A stretch of DNA of 64,000 nucleotides from Bergeyella zoohelcum ATCC 43767 (GTDB lineage: Bacteria; Bacteroidota; Bacteroidia; Flavobacteriales; Weeksellaceae). The position numbers and the translations under genes were made by a program. Positions 28,238-35,861 of this stretch are shown here, one piece after another. The first letter of the stretch is position 1; each line of letters opens with the position of its first letter. The notes beneath the pieces were generated by a model. The model searched no databases, had not been told where the DNA came from, and saw only the letters and a program-made list of their open reading frames with translations. Location: positions 413,155 to 477,154 of the forward strand of contig NZ_JH932293.1 in the NCBI RefSeq assembly GCF_000301075.1, read 5' to 3'.

Positions 28238-28426
28238 TTTTGAACATTGATTGTATTGCTGACAATGAACTATGTTCGTAACCTTCGTAAAAGCTATTCG
28301 CTTTTTCTCGCTTATTCCTCAGCAGAGCTTGTTTCCTCTTCCAATCAATGTGCGAAATATAAGCATTTTTTATCAATTATAAAAGTACCATTTTTTACCA
28401 CATTGCCATTTTAAAAATAAAGAAAA

Positions 28427-28756
28427 ATGAAAAATAAGTTATTTTTTATCCTTACAATAGGATGTCTACTTACAAGTTGTTCAAAGAAAGCTCTCAAATG
28501 CGATGATGTAGCAGTAATAAAAACGGCAGCTGAGATAGCAAAAGAAGAATTTGATACTTCAATAACTCCTTCTTTCAAAAACATCAGAACAATAGGACAA
28601 AATAAAGAACTAAAATCTTGTGAATGTGAAGCAGAGATTTCCATATTAGGAGAAAAAATTGATGTAGCATATACGGCAGAATATACCACCGATGGTAATA
28701 TATATGTGAATTTCTTTTCTTTTGATAAAGATTTTCTTGATCTATTCAAGGAGTAA
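28427..28756 (+). CDS. Small lipoprotein, paralogue of the 25.7-kb lipoprotein
   Basis: 109 residues. Lipobox LTSC (Cys18), then SKKALKCDDVAVIKTAAEIAK and a C-terminal beta-rich stretch LKSCECEAEISILGEKIDVAYT ... DGNIYVNF. The CDD segment, the CxC pair and the final GxIYV block line up with the 239-residue lipoprotein at 25679, which has about 110 extra coiled-coil residues between them. No -7 box is visible between the IS and this gene, so before the IS arrived it was probably the third gene of the lipoprotein/BI-1 operon. Function unknown. Confidence 0.8.
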   Translation: MKNKLFFILTIGCLLTSCSKKALKCDDVAVIKTAAEIAKEEFDTSITPSFKNIRTIGQNKELKSCECEAEISILGEKIDVAYTAEYTTDGNIYVNFFSFDKDFLDLFKE

Positions 28757-28824
28757 CAGTTAATACATTTATTACACTTTGTTCTCTCTACTTTTTACTC
28801 GGAAGTGGAGATAGCTTTACACAA

Positions 28825-28857
28825 AAAAGACCGACAAGAATTTTGTGTCGGTCTTTT
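28825..28857. terminator. Bidirectional intrinsic terminator
   Basis: 12-bp stem AAAAGACCGACA / TGTCGGTCTTTT with a 9-base loop, between the convergent small lipoprotein and glyS genes. Confidence 0.88.
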
Positions 28858-28916
28858 AATTAGACATAACTAAGCCCTATCTAATAAAATATTGTTTCAA
28901 ACTAATTTTTCTTGCT

Positions 28917-30458
28917 TTAAATCTTCGCTAAAAGGTTTCTAAAGCTCACTTTTTCATCAATGATTCTTCGGAGTTTTGATACGGGTACTCGCTCCTGTTT
29001 CATGGTATCTCTCTCTCGGAGTGTTACTGTGTTATCATTTAATGAATCATGATCTACCGTGATGCAGAATGGCGTTCCGATGGCGTCTTGTCTTCTGTAT
29101 CGTTTTCCAATACTATCTTTTTCCTCGAAAATAATATTGAAATCGTATTTCAAATCATTGAAAATCTTTTCTGCAAACTCTGGTAATCCGTCTTTTTTTA
29201 CAAGTGGTAAAATCGCTGCTTTTACAGGTGCCAACGCCGGTGGCAAGGACAATACCGTACGCTCTGAGCCATCTTCCAACACCTCATCTTTGAGGCAGTG
29301 AGAGAACAATGCCAAGAACATCCTATCCAAACCGATGGAGGTCTCTACCACATACGGCACATAGCTTTCGTTTCGCTCTGGGTCAAAATACTGGAGCTTT
29401 CTTCCCGAATGCTGTTCGTGAGCTGATAGGTCATAATCCGTTCTAGAGTGAATACCTTCCAGTTCCTTGAATCCGAATGGGAATTTAAACTCAATATCTG
29501 CAGCGGCATTGGCATAGTGAGCTAATTTTTCGTGATCGTGGAACTTGTAATTCTCTTCGCCTAAACCAAGTGCCAAATGCCAATTTATTCTTTTTTGCTT
29601 CCACTCTTCATAGAATTTCAGCTCTGTTCCTGGAGGTACGAAGAATTGCATTTCCATTTGCTCAAACTCTCTCATTCTGAAAATAAACTGCCTTGCAACA
29701 ATCTCATTTCTAAATGCTTTTCCGATTTGAGCAATTCCGAATGGTAATTTATGTCTTGAGGTTTTCTGCACATTAAGAAAGTTTACGAAAATCCCTTGTG
29801 CCGTTTCAGGACGAAGGTATAAATCCATTGCCGATTCTGCTGCCGCTCCCAGTTTTGTCCCGAACATGAGGTTAAACTGCCTCACTTCCGTCCAATTTTT
29901 AGACCCCGTATCTGGGTCTGCAATTTCTAATTCTTCTATCAAGGCTTTTACATCTGCTAAATCATTATTGTCCAGAGATTTTGCCATTCTAGAAAGAATT
30001 GTTTTTTGTTTTTCTCTGTAGTCCAATACACGCGTATTAGTGCTTACGAATTGGGCTTCATCAAAGCTATCGCCAAATCTTTTCTTTGCTTTTTCTATTT
30101 CTTTCTGGGCTTTGTCCTCCAATTTTGCACAGTAATCCTCAATCAAAACATCGGCACGAAAACGCTTTTTAGAATCTTTATTATCAATAAGTGGGTCATT
30201 AAAAGCATCGATATGTCCAGAAGCTTTCCAAGTGGTAGGATGCATAAAAATGGCGGAGTCTAACCCTACAATATTTTCATTGAGCTGCACCATGGCTTTC
30301 CACCAATATTGTTTAATATTATTCTTTAGTTCTGCTCCATTTTGTCCATAATCATAAATCGCAGAAAGTCCGTCATAAATTTCACTGGACGGAAAAATGA
30401 ATCCATATTCTTTGGCGTGGGAAACCACCTTTTTGAAAATATCGTCTTGCTTTGCCAT
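28917..30458 (-). CDS. glyS: Glycyl-tRNA synthetase (alpha2, class II)
   Basis: Charges tRNA-Gly. 513 residues, single-chain eukaryote/archaea-type enzyme as usual in Bacteroidota. Seen: KVVSHAKEYGFIFPSSEIYDG at the N-terminus, LRPETAQGIFVNF, motif 2 FRNEIVARQFIFRMREFEQME, SIGLDRMFLALF (motif 3) and a C-terminal anticodon-binding domain starting near residue 405 (LPPALAPVKAAILPLV). A TAACTTTA sequence (one mismatch from the -7 consensus) lies about 40 bases upstream. Confidence 0.97.
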   Translation of the reverse strand: MAKQDDIFKKVVSHAKEYGFIFPSSEIYDGLSAIYDYGQNGAELKNNIKQYWWKAMVQLNENIVGLDSAIFMHPTTWKASGHIDAFNDPLIDNKDSKKRFRADVLIEDYCAKLEDKAQKEIEKAKKRFGDSFDEAQFVSTNTRVLDYREKQKTILSRMAKSLDNNDLADVKALIEELEIADPDTGSKNWTEVRQFNLMFGTKLGAAAESAMDLYLRPETAQGIFVNFLNVQKTSRHKLPFGIAQIGKAFRNEIVARQFIFRMREFEQMEMQFFVPPGTELKFYEEWKQKRINWHLALGLGEENYKFHDHEKLAHYANAAADIEFKFPFGFKELEGIHSRTDYDLSAHEQHSGRKLQYFDPERNESYVPYVVETSIGLDRMFLALFSHCLKDEVLEDGSERTVLSLPPALAPVKAAILPLVKKDGLPEFAEKIFNDLKYDFNIIFEEKDSIGKRYRRQDAIGTPFCITVDHDSLNDNTVTLRERDTMKQERVPVSKLRRIIDEKVSFRNLLAKI

Positions 30459-30511
30459 AAAACTCTTTTGAATTTAATTTACAGAAATAAGGATAAAGTT
30501 AGAAAAAAGGA

Positions 30512-31003
30512 CTAAAAATTATAACTCAGTGCTATATTAGAGCCATTACTTTCCACTTTGAAATATGGTTTGAAACTCACAGGTTCGGTATCGTTTTCTA
30601 TTGCGACAGCTTTTGATGCGTTTTTACCATAGCCTACATAAAACGGAATACTAACCCCGATAAGTCCTGCTCCTACTCCTAGCATTGCCCAATACGCTCC
30701 TTTGTCATTTTTAATTTTTTGCCCAGACGCACTACTTGTGCTATATTGAGGTGCAAACAAAACCCCTGCTAATCCAAAACCAAGCCCAAATCCTCCCGTG
30801 AAAGAAATGATATCTCCTACGGTTTTGTTGGTTCTCGCTTTTTTGAAATAAACCTTAGCCTCTGCATTATTAAACACTTGTTCGTATTCTTTGAACTTAT
30901 AGGATTGTCCATCTTTTAATAATTTGTTTCCATCGAGAGAAACTTGTGCAAATCCCATTTGGGATACTAAAATTGCCAATGTTGTAATGATTATTTTTTT
31001 CAT
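30512..31003 (-). CDS. Secreted or membrane-associated hypothetical protein
   Basis: 163 residues from ATG 31003. N-terminal signal peptide MKKIIITTLAILVSQMGFAQ, then a polar region (NKLLKDGQSYKFKEYEQVFNN) and two glycine-rich hydrophobic stretches (FTGGFGLGFGLAGVLF near 77-92; AYWAMLGVGAGLIGVSIPFYVGYG near 112-135), ending in aromatic YNF. Could be a periplasmic/inner-membrane or small outer-membrane protein; no family recognised. The upstream in-frame ATG at 31036 overlaps the -7 box and is rejected. Own promoter; 53 bases from the glyS start downstream. Confidence 0.75.
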   Translation of the reverse strand: MKKIIITTLAILVSQMGFAQVSLDGNKLLKDGQSYKFKEYEQVFNNAEAKVYFKKARTNKTVGDIISFTGGFGLGFGLAGVLFAPQYSTSSASGQKIKNDKGAYWAMLGVGAGLIGVSIPFYVGYGKNASKAVAIENDTEPVSFKPYFKVESNGSNIALSYNF

Positions 31004-31025
31004 TCTAAATAATTTAAAATCGTCC

Positions 31026-31033
31026 CAAAGATA
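31026..31033 (-). promoter_or_regulatory. -7 box (TATCTTTG) for the secreted hypothetical protein
   Basis: Perfect TAnnTTTG on the minus strand, 22 bases before ATG 31003. Confidence 0.6.
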
Positions 31034-31067
31034 CACAAAAAAACCAGAGAATAATGAATTACCATTC

Positions 31068-31091
31068 TTAGAGTAACAGTATGTACTCTAA
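31068..31091. terminator. Possible weak terminator after tonB
   Basis: 8-bp stem TTAGAGTA / TACTCTAA with an 8-base loop, just past the tonB stop. No good T run on the minus strand, so weak. Confidence 0.35.
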
Positions 31092-31101
31092 ATCATTTCT
31101 T

Positions 31102-31980
31102 TTAAAAAGAAATCTTATAAGTTCCGGTAGAAGAAAAATTGGCTTTCTCTGCTTTTACGAATTGCTTTACCCAAGCTGTGGCGGTAGATACTATACATGG
31201 ATCCGTAACCCCACTGGCTCTTCGTGCAGAAATTATTTTTCCGTTTTTGTCCACAGTATAAGCAATGACAATGGTTCCCGTGGCAGAACAGCTATGAGCG
31301 GGATGACTCCCTCCCCTTCCCATGGTACCAGGGATGAAACCTACTAATTTTCTATCTACCCCTACACGGCTATCTCCATATCCATCTCCTCCCAGTGGGT
31401 CTCCTGCATTGCCTACTCCTTCTCCCGTCCCTTGAGAACCAGGCTTCGTACCTCTACCCCGAATAAGATTCCCCACAGCAGCATTTCCCTGACCATCTCC
31501 ACCGCTTGCCGAAGATTTTTTTACTCCTGTAGTTGTAGGTGTTCCTGTATTTTTCTTGTTATTTTTCTGTTTAGTAGCTGTGTTTTTGTCGGTATTTTTA
31601 TGTGTATTTTCTTTGGGTTCGTTTTTCTTTATGGTAGATTTTTCAGATTTTCCAGAGATGATTTTATCCTCTTTGGGGGATTTTTCTGTTTTTTTTACCA
31701 TAGGTTCTGGGGTTACTGAAGGTGTAGGAGCTTCTATAGCGTCAGCTTTCACCTTGCTCCCCTCTTGTTCCATGGGTTCTTCTACCCCTTTTCCATTTCT
31801 ATTATCACCAAAATTGATGAGCATAGTAGTAACCACCTCTGTTTTATCCTCTTCTTTAGGCATGGAGATGCGATACAGAAAAAAGAATAGCATGATGCTT
31901 CCCCATATCAAAAGTGTAAGGGCAGCACTCAGTCTTTTTTCTTTTTTTCTAACCTCTTTTCTGGCTGTATATTGCATCAT
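31102..31980 (-). CDS. TonB-like energy transducer
   Basis: 292 residues. Short basic N-terminus (ARKEVRKKEKR), one membrane anchor (LSAALTLLIWGSIMLFFFLY, about 18-37), a long Lys/Glu/Asn/Thr-rich periplasmic linker and a Gly-rich stretch (about 155-210), then a C-terminal TonB-like domain (ATGTIVIAYTVDKNGKIISAR ... WVKQFVKAEKANFSSTGTYKISF). The C-terminus carries the TonB/TolA-type fold signature. The linker is lysine-rich rather than the classic Pro-rich type. Third gene of exbB-exbD-tonB; it should power TonB receptors such as the one at 20.5 kb, though other tonB genes probably exist. Confidence 0.85.
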   Translation of the reverse strand: MMQYTARKEVRKKEKRLSAALTLLIWGSIMLFFFLYRISMPKEEDKTEVVTTMLINFGDNRNGKGVEEPMEQEGSKVKADAIEAPTPSVTPEPMVKKTEKSPKEDKIISGKSEKSTIKKNEPKENTHKNTDKNTATKQKNNKKNTGTPTTTGVKKSSASGGDGQGNAAVGNLIRGRGTKPGSQGTGEGVGNAGDPLGGDGYGDSRVGVDRKLVGFIPGTMGRGGSHPAHSCSATGTIVIAYTVDKNGKIISARRASGVTDPCIVSTATAWVKQFVKAEKANFSSTGTYKISF

Positions 31981-31996
31981 AAAGGAAGTTTAGTGA

Positions 31997-32398
31997 TTAG
32001 TTTTGCTCTTTAGTAGTAGCCAGAGCAATATTAAATTTATGTTTTTCAGCAATTTCCATCACAAAGACTACATCTTTATGATAGGTATTTTCATCTGCAC
32101 GAATGATGAATGCAGGGTTTACCTCTCCCTGAAGTTTCTGAACTAGTTTTTGTTCTAAAATCTGTCTTTCCACTTGCTCATCATCGATGAAAAATGTACC
32201 ATCAGGCTTAATGCTTACTGCTGTTCTATCATTAATACCCGTATTTTCTGTACTGGTTTTCGGAAGCTGAACATCTATTTGGCTAATATTAGAGGCCGCA
32301 GATGTTACCATGAAAAAAATGAGCAAAAGCAGAATGACATCCACCATTGCGGCGAGTGAAAATTCGGGATTGGCTTTATTTCTACGGTTAATTTTCAT
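31997..32398 (-). CDS. exbD: ExbD/TolR family biopolymer transport protein
   Basis: 133 residues. N-terminal membrane anchor with the conserved Asp: SLAAMVDVILLLLIFFMV (Asp20), followed by a periplasmic domain (QIDVQLPKTSTENTG ... VSIKPDGTFFIDDEQV). Partner of ExbB in the proton-driven complex that energises TonB. 41 bases after exbB and 16 before tonB. Confidence 0.93.
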   Translation of the reverse strand: MKINRRNKANPEFSLAAMVDVILLLLIFFMVTSAASNISQIDVQLPKTSTENTGINDRTAVSIKPDGTFFIDDEQVERQILEQKLVQKLQGEVNPAFIIRADENTYHKDVVFVMEIAEKHKFNIALATTKEQN

Positions 32399-32439
32399 TG
32401 TAATAATACGAATAATCCAGAGGCAATGCCCTAAGGAGG

Positions 32440-33132
32440 TTATGGTTTATTGATAATATCTAAAAAGTCTGCAGAAAGATTTTGCATCTTAAGAACGAAT
32501 TTATCAATCTGTGTCAGCAGTAAATTATAAAAAAAGTTGGCGGGGATGGCTACAGCAAGCCCCATTGCGGTATGCCCTAATGCAGTATAAATACCTGTGG
32601 ATAATGTTTTTGGAGAAACGGTTCCCTCAGCCGTGGACATATTAAAGAACGCCATGATAATACCTATCACTGTTCCTAATAAACCCAGCATAGGTGCAAG
32701 GCTGGGCACTGCTGCTAATAGATTGAGGTTTTTCTCTTGTTTGGCCACTTCTATCTGGGACTGATTTTCCATAGCACTAAGGATATCTTGCAGAGGTCTC
32801 CCTACTCTGGAAACCCCTTTGGAAAGCACTCTGCTCTCAGGGGTATCTTGTCTCTCACAGTAGTCTATCGCCTTTTGAATATTTCCTTCCGCAAGGAAAT
32901 CATTCACATTATCTACTAAGTTTTTATCTACTATTTTAAGATGTCTTTTGATGTACAAAAATCTTTCTATAAAAATATAAAGGGAAAACATTCCCAAAAG
33001 TAATACGGCAATCATTACGATATTCGCGAACAAATTACCATGAAACATAATATCCCAAAAAGAGAAAGAAACTTCTGAAGCCGTATCTTTTACGGCATTT
33101 ACTGCAGCGGTAGAATCTACTTGTAAAAGCAT
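32440..33132 (-). CDS. exbB: ExbB/TolQ/MotA family proton channel
   Basis: 230 residues, three membrane segments: NLFANIVMIAVLLLGMFSL near 33-51, and the pair VPSLAPMLGLLGTVIGIIMAF (about 138-160) and GHTAMGLAVAIPANFFYNLL (about 182-205). The APMLGLLGTVxG motif is diagnostic. First gene of the exbB-exbD-tonB operon, with two -7 boxes upstream. Confidence 0.94.
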   Translation of the reverse strand: MLLQVDSTAAVNAVKDTASEVSFSFWDIMFHGNLFANIVMIAVLLLGMFSLYIFIERFLYIKRHLKIVDKNLVDNVNDFLAEGNIQKAIDYCERQDTPESRVLSKGVSRVGRPLQDILSAMENQSQIEVAKQEKNLNLLAAVPSLAPMLGLLGTVIGIIMAFFNMSTAEGTVSPKTLSTGIYTALGHTAMGLAVAIPANFFYNLLLTQIDKFVLKMQNLSADFLDIINKP

Positions 33133-33196
33133 AATTATTTTTCGTTTATTCTGTAATAGTCATCGGAGTATATGGCATTTTTTATGCCAATTCCCT

Positions 33197-33226
33197 CAAA
33201 AATAATTCAATTTTGAAGCAAAGATA
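33197..33226 (-). promoter_or_regulatory. Two -7 boxes upstream of exbB
   Basis: Minus-strand TATTTTTG at 33197-33204 and TATCTTTG at 33219-33226, both perfect TAnnTTTG; leaders of about 60-85 bases to the exbB ATG at 33132. Confidence 0.5.
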
Positions 33227-33392
33227 ATGATTCCGATGGATAAAACAATAATCACCTCATAGACGGCTTTACTTTCTTCCTACCAGAATATTCTCATAAT
33301 CTGCATACATGAAAAATATTCTTCTGTTTTTCGCAATACTAAATTTTTCTTAAAATACACCTTTCCACTATTTTTATTTGTATCAAATTCCC

Positions 33393-33400
33393 TATTTTTG
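33393..33400 (+). promoter_or_regulatory. -7 box (TATTTTTG) for bamD
   Basis: Perfect TAnnTTTG 40 bases before ATG 33441. It lies inside the longer possible frame from TTG 33378 and so rules that start out. Confidence 0.6.
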
Positions 33401-33440
33401 TCCGTGGATTACGAAAATCATAGCGTATTTAACTGAAAGC

Positions 33441-34400
33441 ATGAAGAAAACCGTATTATTACTAATCGCTTTAGCAACTATCGTCAGCTGTAAAAGCCGA
33501 CAAGATGAAGCCTTAAAAAGTGCTGATAAAACATTCATTCTTACTGTAGCGAATGAACAATTTGCGAATAAAAAATGGTCTAAAGCATTGGCACTTTATG
33601 AAAGACTTACCAATCTAGTAGCAGGAACAGATGATGCACCCAATGTGGTTTTCAATAGTGCGTATGCAAATTACTATGATAAAAATTACCAAATCGCTGG
33701 GCATCAGTTTAAAAACTTTTCTGTCTCTTTCCCTCAAGATGCTAGAAGAGAAGAAGCTGCCTATATGTCCGCTCTTTGCTATTACCAAGGCTCTATGGAC
33801 TATAACCTAGACCAAACCAGTACAGAGCAAGCAATAAATGAATTGCAAAACTTCATTAACCGTTATCCTGATTCTGAAAAAGCAAAAAATATAGATCAAC
33901 TTATTGATGAGCTTTCATATAAATTAGAGTTTAAGGCTTTTGAAAACGCAAGGCAATATTATAAAATGGCAAATTATAAGGCAGCAGATATTGCCATGGA
34001 AAATTTTATGGATGATTTCCCTGCAACTAAACTAAAAGAAAAAGCGATGGGTATCCAGCTAGATTCTAAATACCAATTGGCAATGAACTCTGTTTTTGAC
34101 CTCAAAGAGGATAGGCTAGAAGCGGCAAGTCTTTTTGCAAAACAAGTGGAAAAAGAATTTCCTAATTCTTCTTATGCCACCGAAGCGAAACACATGATTA
34201 CTTCATTAGAAAAAGAAAAAGCTCGTTTTCAAGCTTTGAAAAAAGAAATACAAGATAACGAAGAAAAATTTAAGCAAAAACAAGCAAGACTCTCCCAAAA
34301 AGAAGCTGAAAAAAAGATGAGGAATACCCAAAAAGCACTCAGTGACAGTGTGAAAATCAATACACCCCCAACGGGCATCTCTTTACCAATTCAAAATTAA
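33441..34400 (+). CDS. bamD: Outer-membrane protein assembly factor BamD (lipoprotein)
   Basis: Periplasmic lipoprotein of the BAM complex. About 319 residues from ATG 33441. Lipobox IVSC (Cys17) after MKKTVLLLIALAT, then TPR repeats: EQFANKKWSKALALYERL, VFNSAYANYYDKNYQIAGHQFKNF, DARREEAAYMSALCYY, and an FINRYPDSEKA motif. The C-terminal 80 residues are a charged helix with many Lys/Gln. The next gene is rpoZ, a neighbour pair typical of Bacteroidota. Confidence 0.92.
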   Translation: MKKTVLLLIALATIVSCKSRQDEALKSADKTFILTVANEQFANKKWSKALALYERLTNLVAGTDDAPNVVFNSAYANYYDKNYQIAGHQFKNFSVSFPQDARREEAAYMSALCYYQGSMDYNLDQTSTEQAINELQNFINRYPDSEKAKNIDQLIDELSYKLEFKAFENARQYYKMANYKAADIAMENFMDDFPATKLKEKAMGIQLDSKYQLAMNSVFDLKEDRLEAASLFAKQVEKEFPNSSYATEAKHMITSLEKEKARFQALKKEIQDNEEKFKQKQARLSQKEAEKKMRNTQKALSDSVKINTPPTGISLPIQN

Positions 34401-34404
34401 TAAC

Positions 34405-34412
34405 TATCTTTG
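34405..34412 (+). promoter_or_regulatory. -7 box (TATCTTTG) for rpoZ
   Basis: Perfect TAnnTTTG just after the bamD stop and 33 bases before the rpoZ ATG at 34446. Confidence 0.55.
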
Positions 34413-34445
34413 TACCCCTAAACCATTATGTAAATTCTTTTCTTT

Positions 34446-34769
34446 ATGGAAAATAATAAAAATATAGCACAGCTCAATACCATTACTTATGACAGAGATA
34501 TGATAGAGAACAAAGTAGGCTCTATCTATGAAGCCATTGTAATTATGGGAAAAAGAGCCGAGCAAATTAATGCGGAAGTTCGTACAGAGCTACACGAAAA
34601 ATTAGATGAATTTGCGATTCACAATGCCAGCTTAGAAGAAGTTTTTGAAAATAGAGAGCAAATAGAAATCTCTAAACACTATGAAAGACTTCCTAAGCCT
34701 ACTTCTGTAGCCATCAAAGAATGGCTAGATGATGAAATCTACTTCAGAAAAGCAGAGGATAAATCTTAA
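34446..34769 (+). CDS. rpoZ: RNA polymerase omega-like subunit
   Basis: 107 residues. The Bacteroidota omega family pattern is seen in ITYDRDMIENKVGSIYEAIVIM, then KRAEQINAEVRTELHEKL. The helical bundle that binds beta-prime and stabilises RNA polymerase covers most of the length. Follows bamD by 45 bases and has its own -7 box and a strong terminator. In related genomes coaBC normally comes next, but here the porD-like gene does. Confidence 0.85.
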   Translation: MENNKNIAQLNTITYDRDMIENKVGSIYEAIVIMGKRAEQINAEVRTELHEKLDEFAIHNASLEEVFENREQIEISKHYERLPKPTSVAIKEWLDDEIYFRKAEDKS

Positions 34770-34775
34770 AAAATT

Positions 34776-34801
34776 AACCACAGCATATAGCTGTGGTTTT
34801 T
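34776..34801 (+). terminator. Intrinsic terminator after rpoZ
   Basis: 9-bp perfect stem AACCACAGC / GCTGTGGTT, loop ATATA, followed by a T run. Confidence 0.9.
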
Positions 34802-34945
34802 ATTTCAATATACAATTTTTGATTTTTTTTAATACTTCGTTATTTGCTAAAATCTTAAAACTTAGCAAACTTTTATAGCATATATCAGTTTTTTCATTTT
34901 TTAATTCTTAATTTAGGACGCTCAAAGTAGCATCAATAATTATAT

Positions 34946-35860
34946 ATGAGTTCTATGAAAAATAAAATATTCACTTTTTGTTTTCTTTTTGGGATGATTT
35001 TCTTTGGAAAAACTCAAGAAATCATGGCCAATGTTACAGTAAATGCACAGCAAATAGCGGGGAGTAATCAGCAGGTATATAAGAATTTGGAAAAAAGTCT
35101 GAAAGATTATATTAATAAAACCAGCTGGATGGGAAAGAAAGTTCAAAATTTTGAAAAAATAAAGGCCAATTTTGCTTTTGTCATCACAGGAAGAGAAGGG
35201 AATAAATTCATGGCAAGTCTGGTAGTGCAAGCCGTAAGACCAGTGTACGGCACTACCTATGAATCTCCTCTCATCAATGTTAATGATGCTAATGTCTCCT
35301 TTGAGTATGTAGAAAATGAAAACCTCGTGTTTAATGAAAGACAATTTTCTGGGAAAAACCTAGTAGATTTGGTGAGTTTCTATATTTATTTAGTACTTGG
35401 CTATGATGGGGATAGTTTCCAAAACAGAGGAGGACAGGCGGCCTTCCAAAAGGCACAGACCACTGCAAGAAATTCAGTGAATAGAGGATATCAGGGATGG
35501 TCTATGATAGATGGGCCTAGAACGCGTGGTGCACTGATAGACCATCTCATGAATAGTGGAAATAACGCACTGAGAGAAGCTTTCTATAAATACCACAGAA
35601 ATGGACTAGACAATATGCATAGTCAAAACAATGTTCAGGCGAAGAAATACCTATCAGATGCACTGATGATGCTCAAAGTTTTCGAAAACTCTTTCCAGCA
35701 AAATTATGCCATCAATCTTTTTCTAGATACGAAAGCCAATGAGATTTTTGAGATTTTCAATGCAGGGAACAATGGTACGGTGAATATGACTGAACTTCGT
35801 ACCCTTATGAGTACCATGTCCCCTAAAAATACAGATGGAAAATGGAGTAGATGGAAATAA
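34946..35860 (+). CDS. DUF4835 family protein, probable type IX secretion protein PorD
   Basis: 304 residues; ATG at 34946 with a second ATG (residue 4) as likely alternative. Signal peptide MKNKIFTFCFLFGMIFFGKTQ; mature protein with TVNAQQIAGSNQQVYKNLEKSLKDYINKT-type opening, LVSFYIYLVLGYDGDSFQNRGG near residue 145, and a C-terminal helix-rich half. This is the DUF4835 family, associated with the type IX secretion system as PorD. That link is from family knowledge, not from neighbours here. Its stop is one base away from that of convergent yihY, with no terminator between. Confidence 0.82.
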   Translation: MSSMKNKIFTFCFLFGMIFFGKTQEIMANVTVNAQQIAGSNQQVYKNLEKSLKDYINKTSWMGKKVQNFEKIKANFAFVITGREGNKFMASLVVQAVRPVYGTTYESPLINVNDANVSFEYVENENLVFNERQFSGKNLVDLVSFYIYLVLGYDGDSFQNRGGQAAFQKAQTTARNSVNRGYQGWSMIDGPRTRGALIDHLMNSGNNALREAFYKYHRNGLDNMHSQNNVQAKKYLSDALMMLKVFENSFQQNYAINLFLDTKANEIFEIFNAGNNGTVNMTELRTLMSTMSPKNTDGKWSRWK

Positions 35861-35861
35861 T

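Larger units (their letters stand above)
27097..28396 (+). mobile_element. Insertion sequence, IS256-like (zinc-ribbon variant)
   Basis: About 1.3 kb. Proposed ends are a 14-bp inverted repeat with one mismatch: AAAAAATGGTGCTT at 27097-27110 and the complement of AAAAAATGGTACTT at 28383-28396. It contains one intact transposase gene, a long hairpin before it and a compound hairpin after it. No target duplication is recognisable at these ends, so the true borders may differ by some bases; the tail after the transposase could also be partly host DNA. Confidence 0.55.
33133..33440. other. Divergent intergenic region exbB/bamD
   Basis: 308 bases with promoter boxes for both sides. A 6-bp hairpin TGGCAT / ATGCCA at 33173-33189 lies in the exbB leader. 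No small gene seen. Confidence 0.45.

Noticed and set aside
28170..28376. 68-residue minus-strand frame in the IS tail
   Set aside because: No recognisable family, overlaps the compound hairpin, and no promoter or ribosome-binding context is visible; more likely noncoding IS tail.
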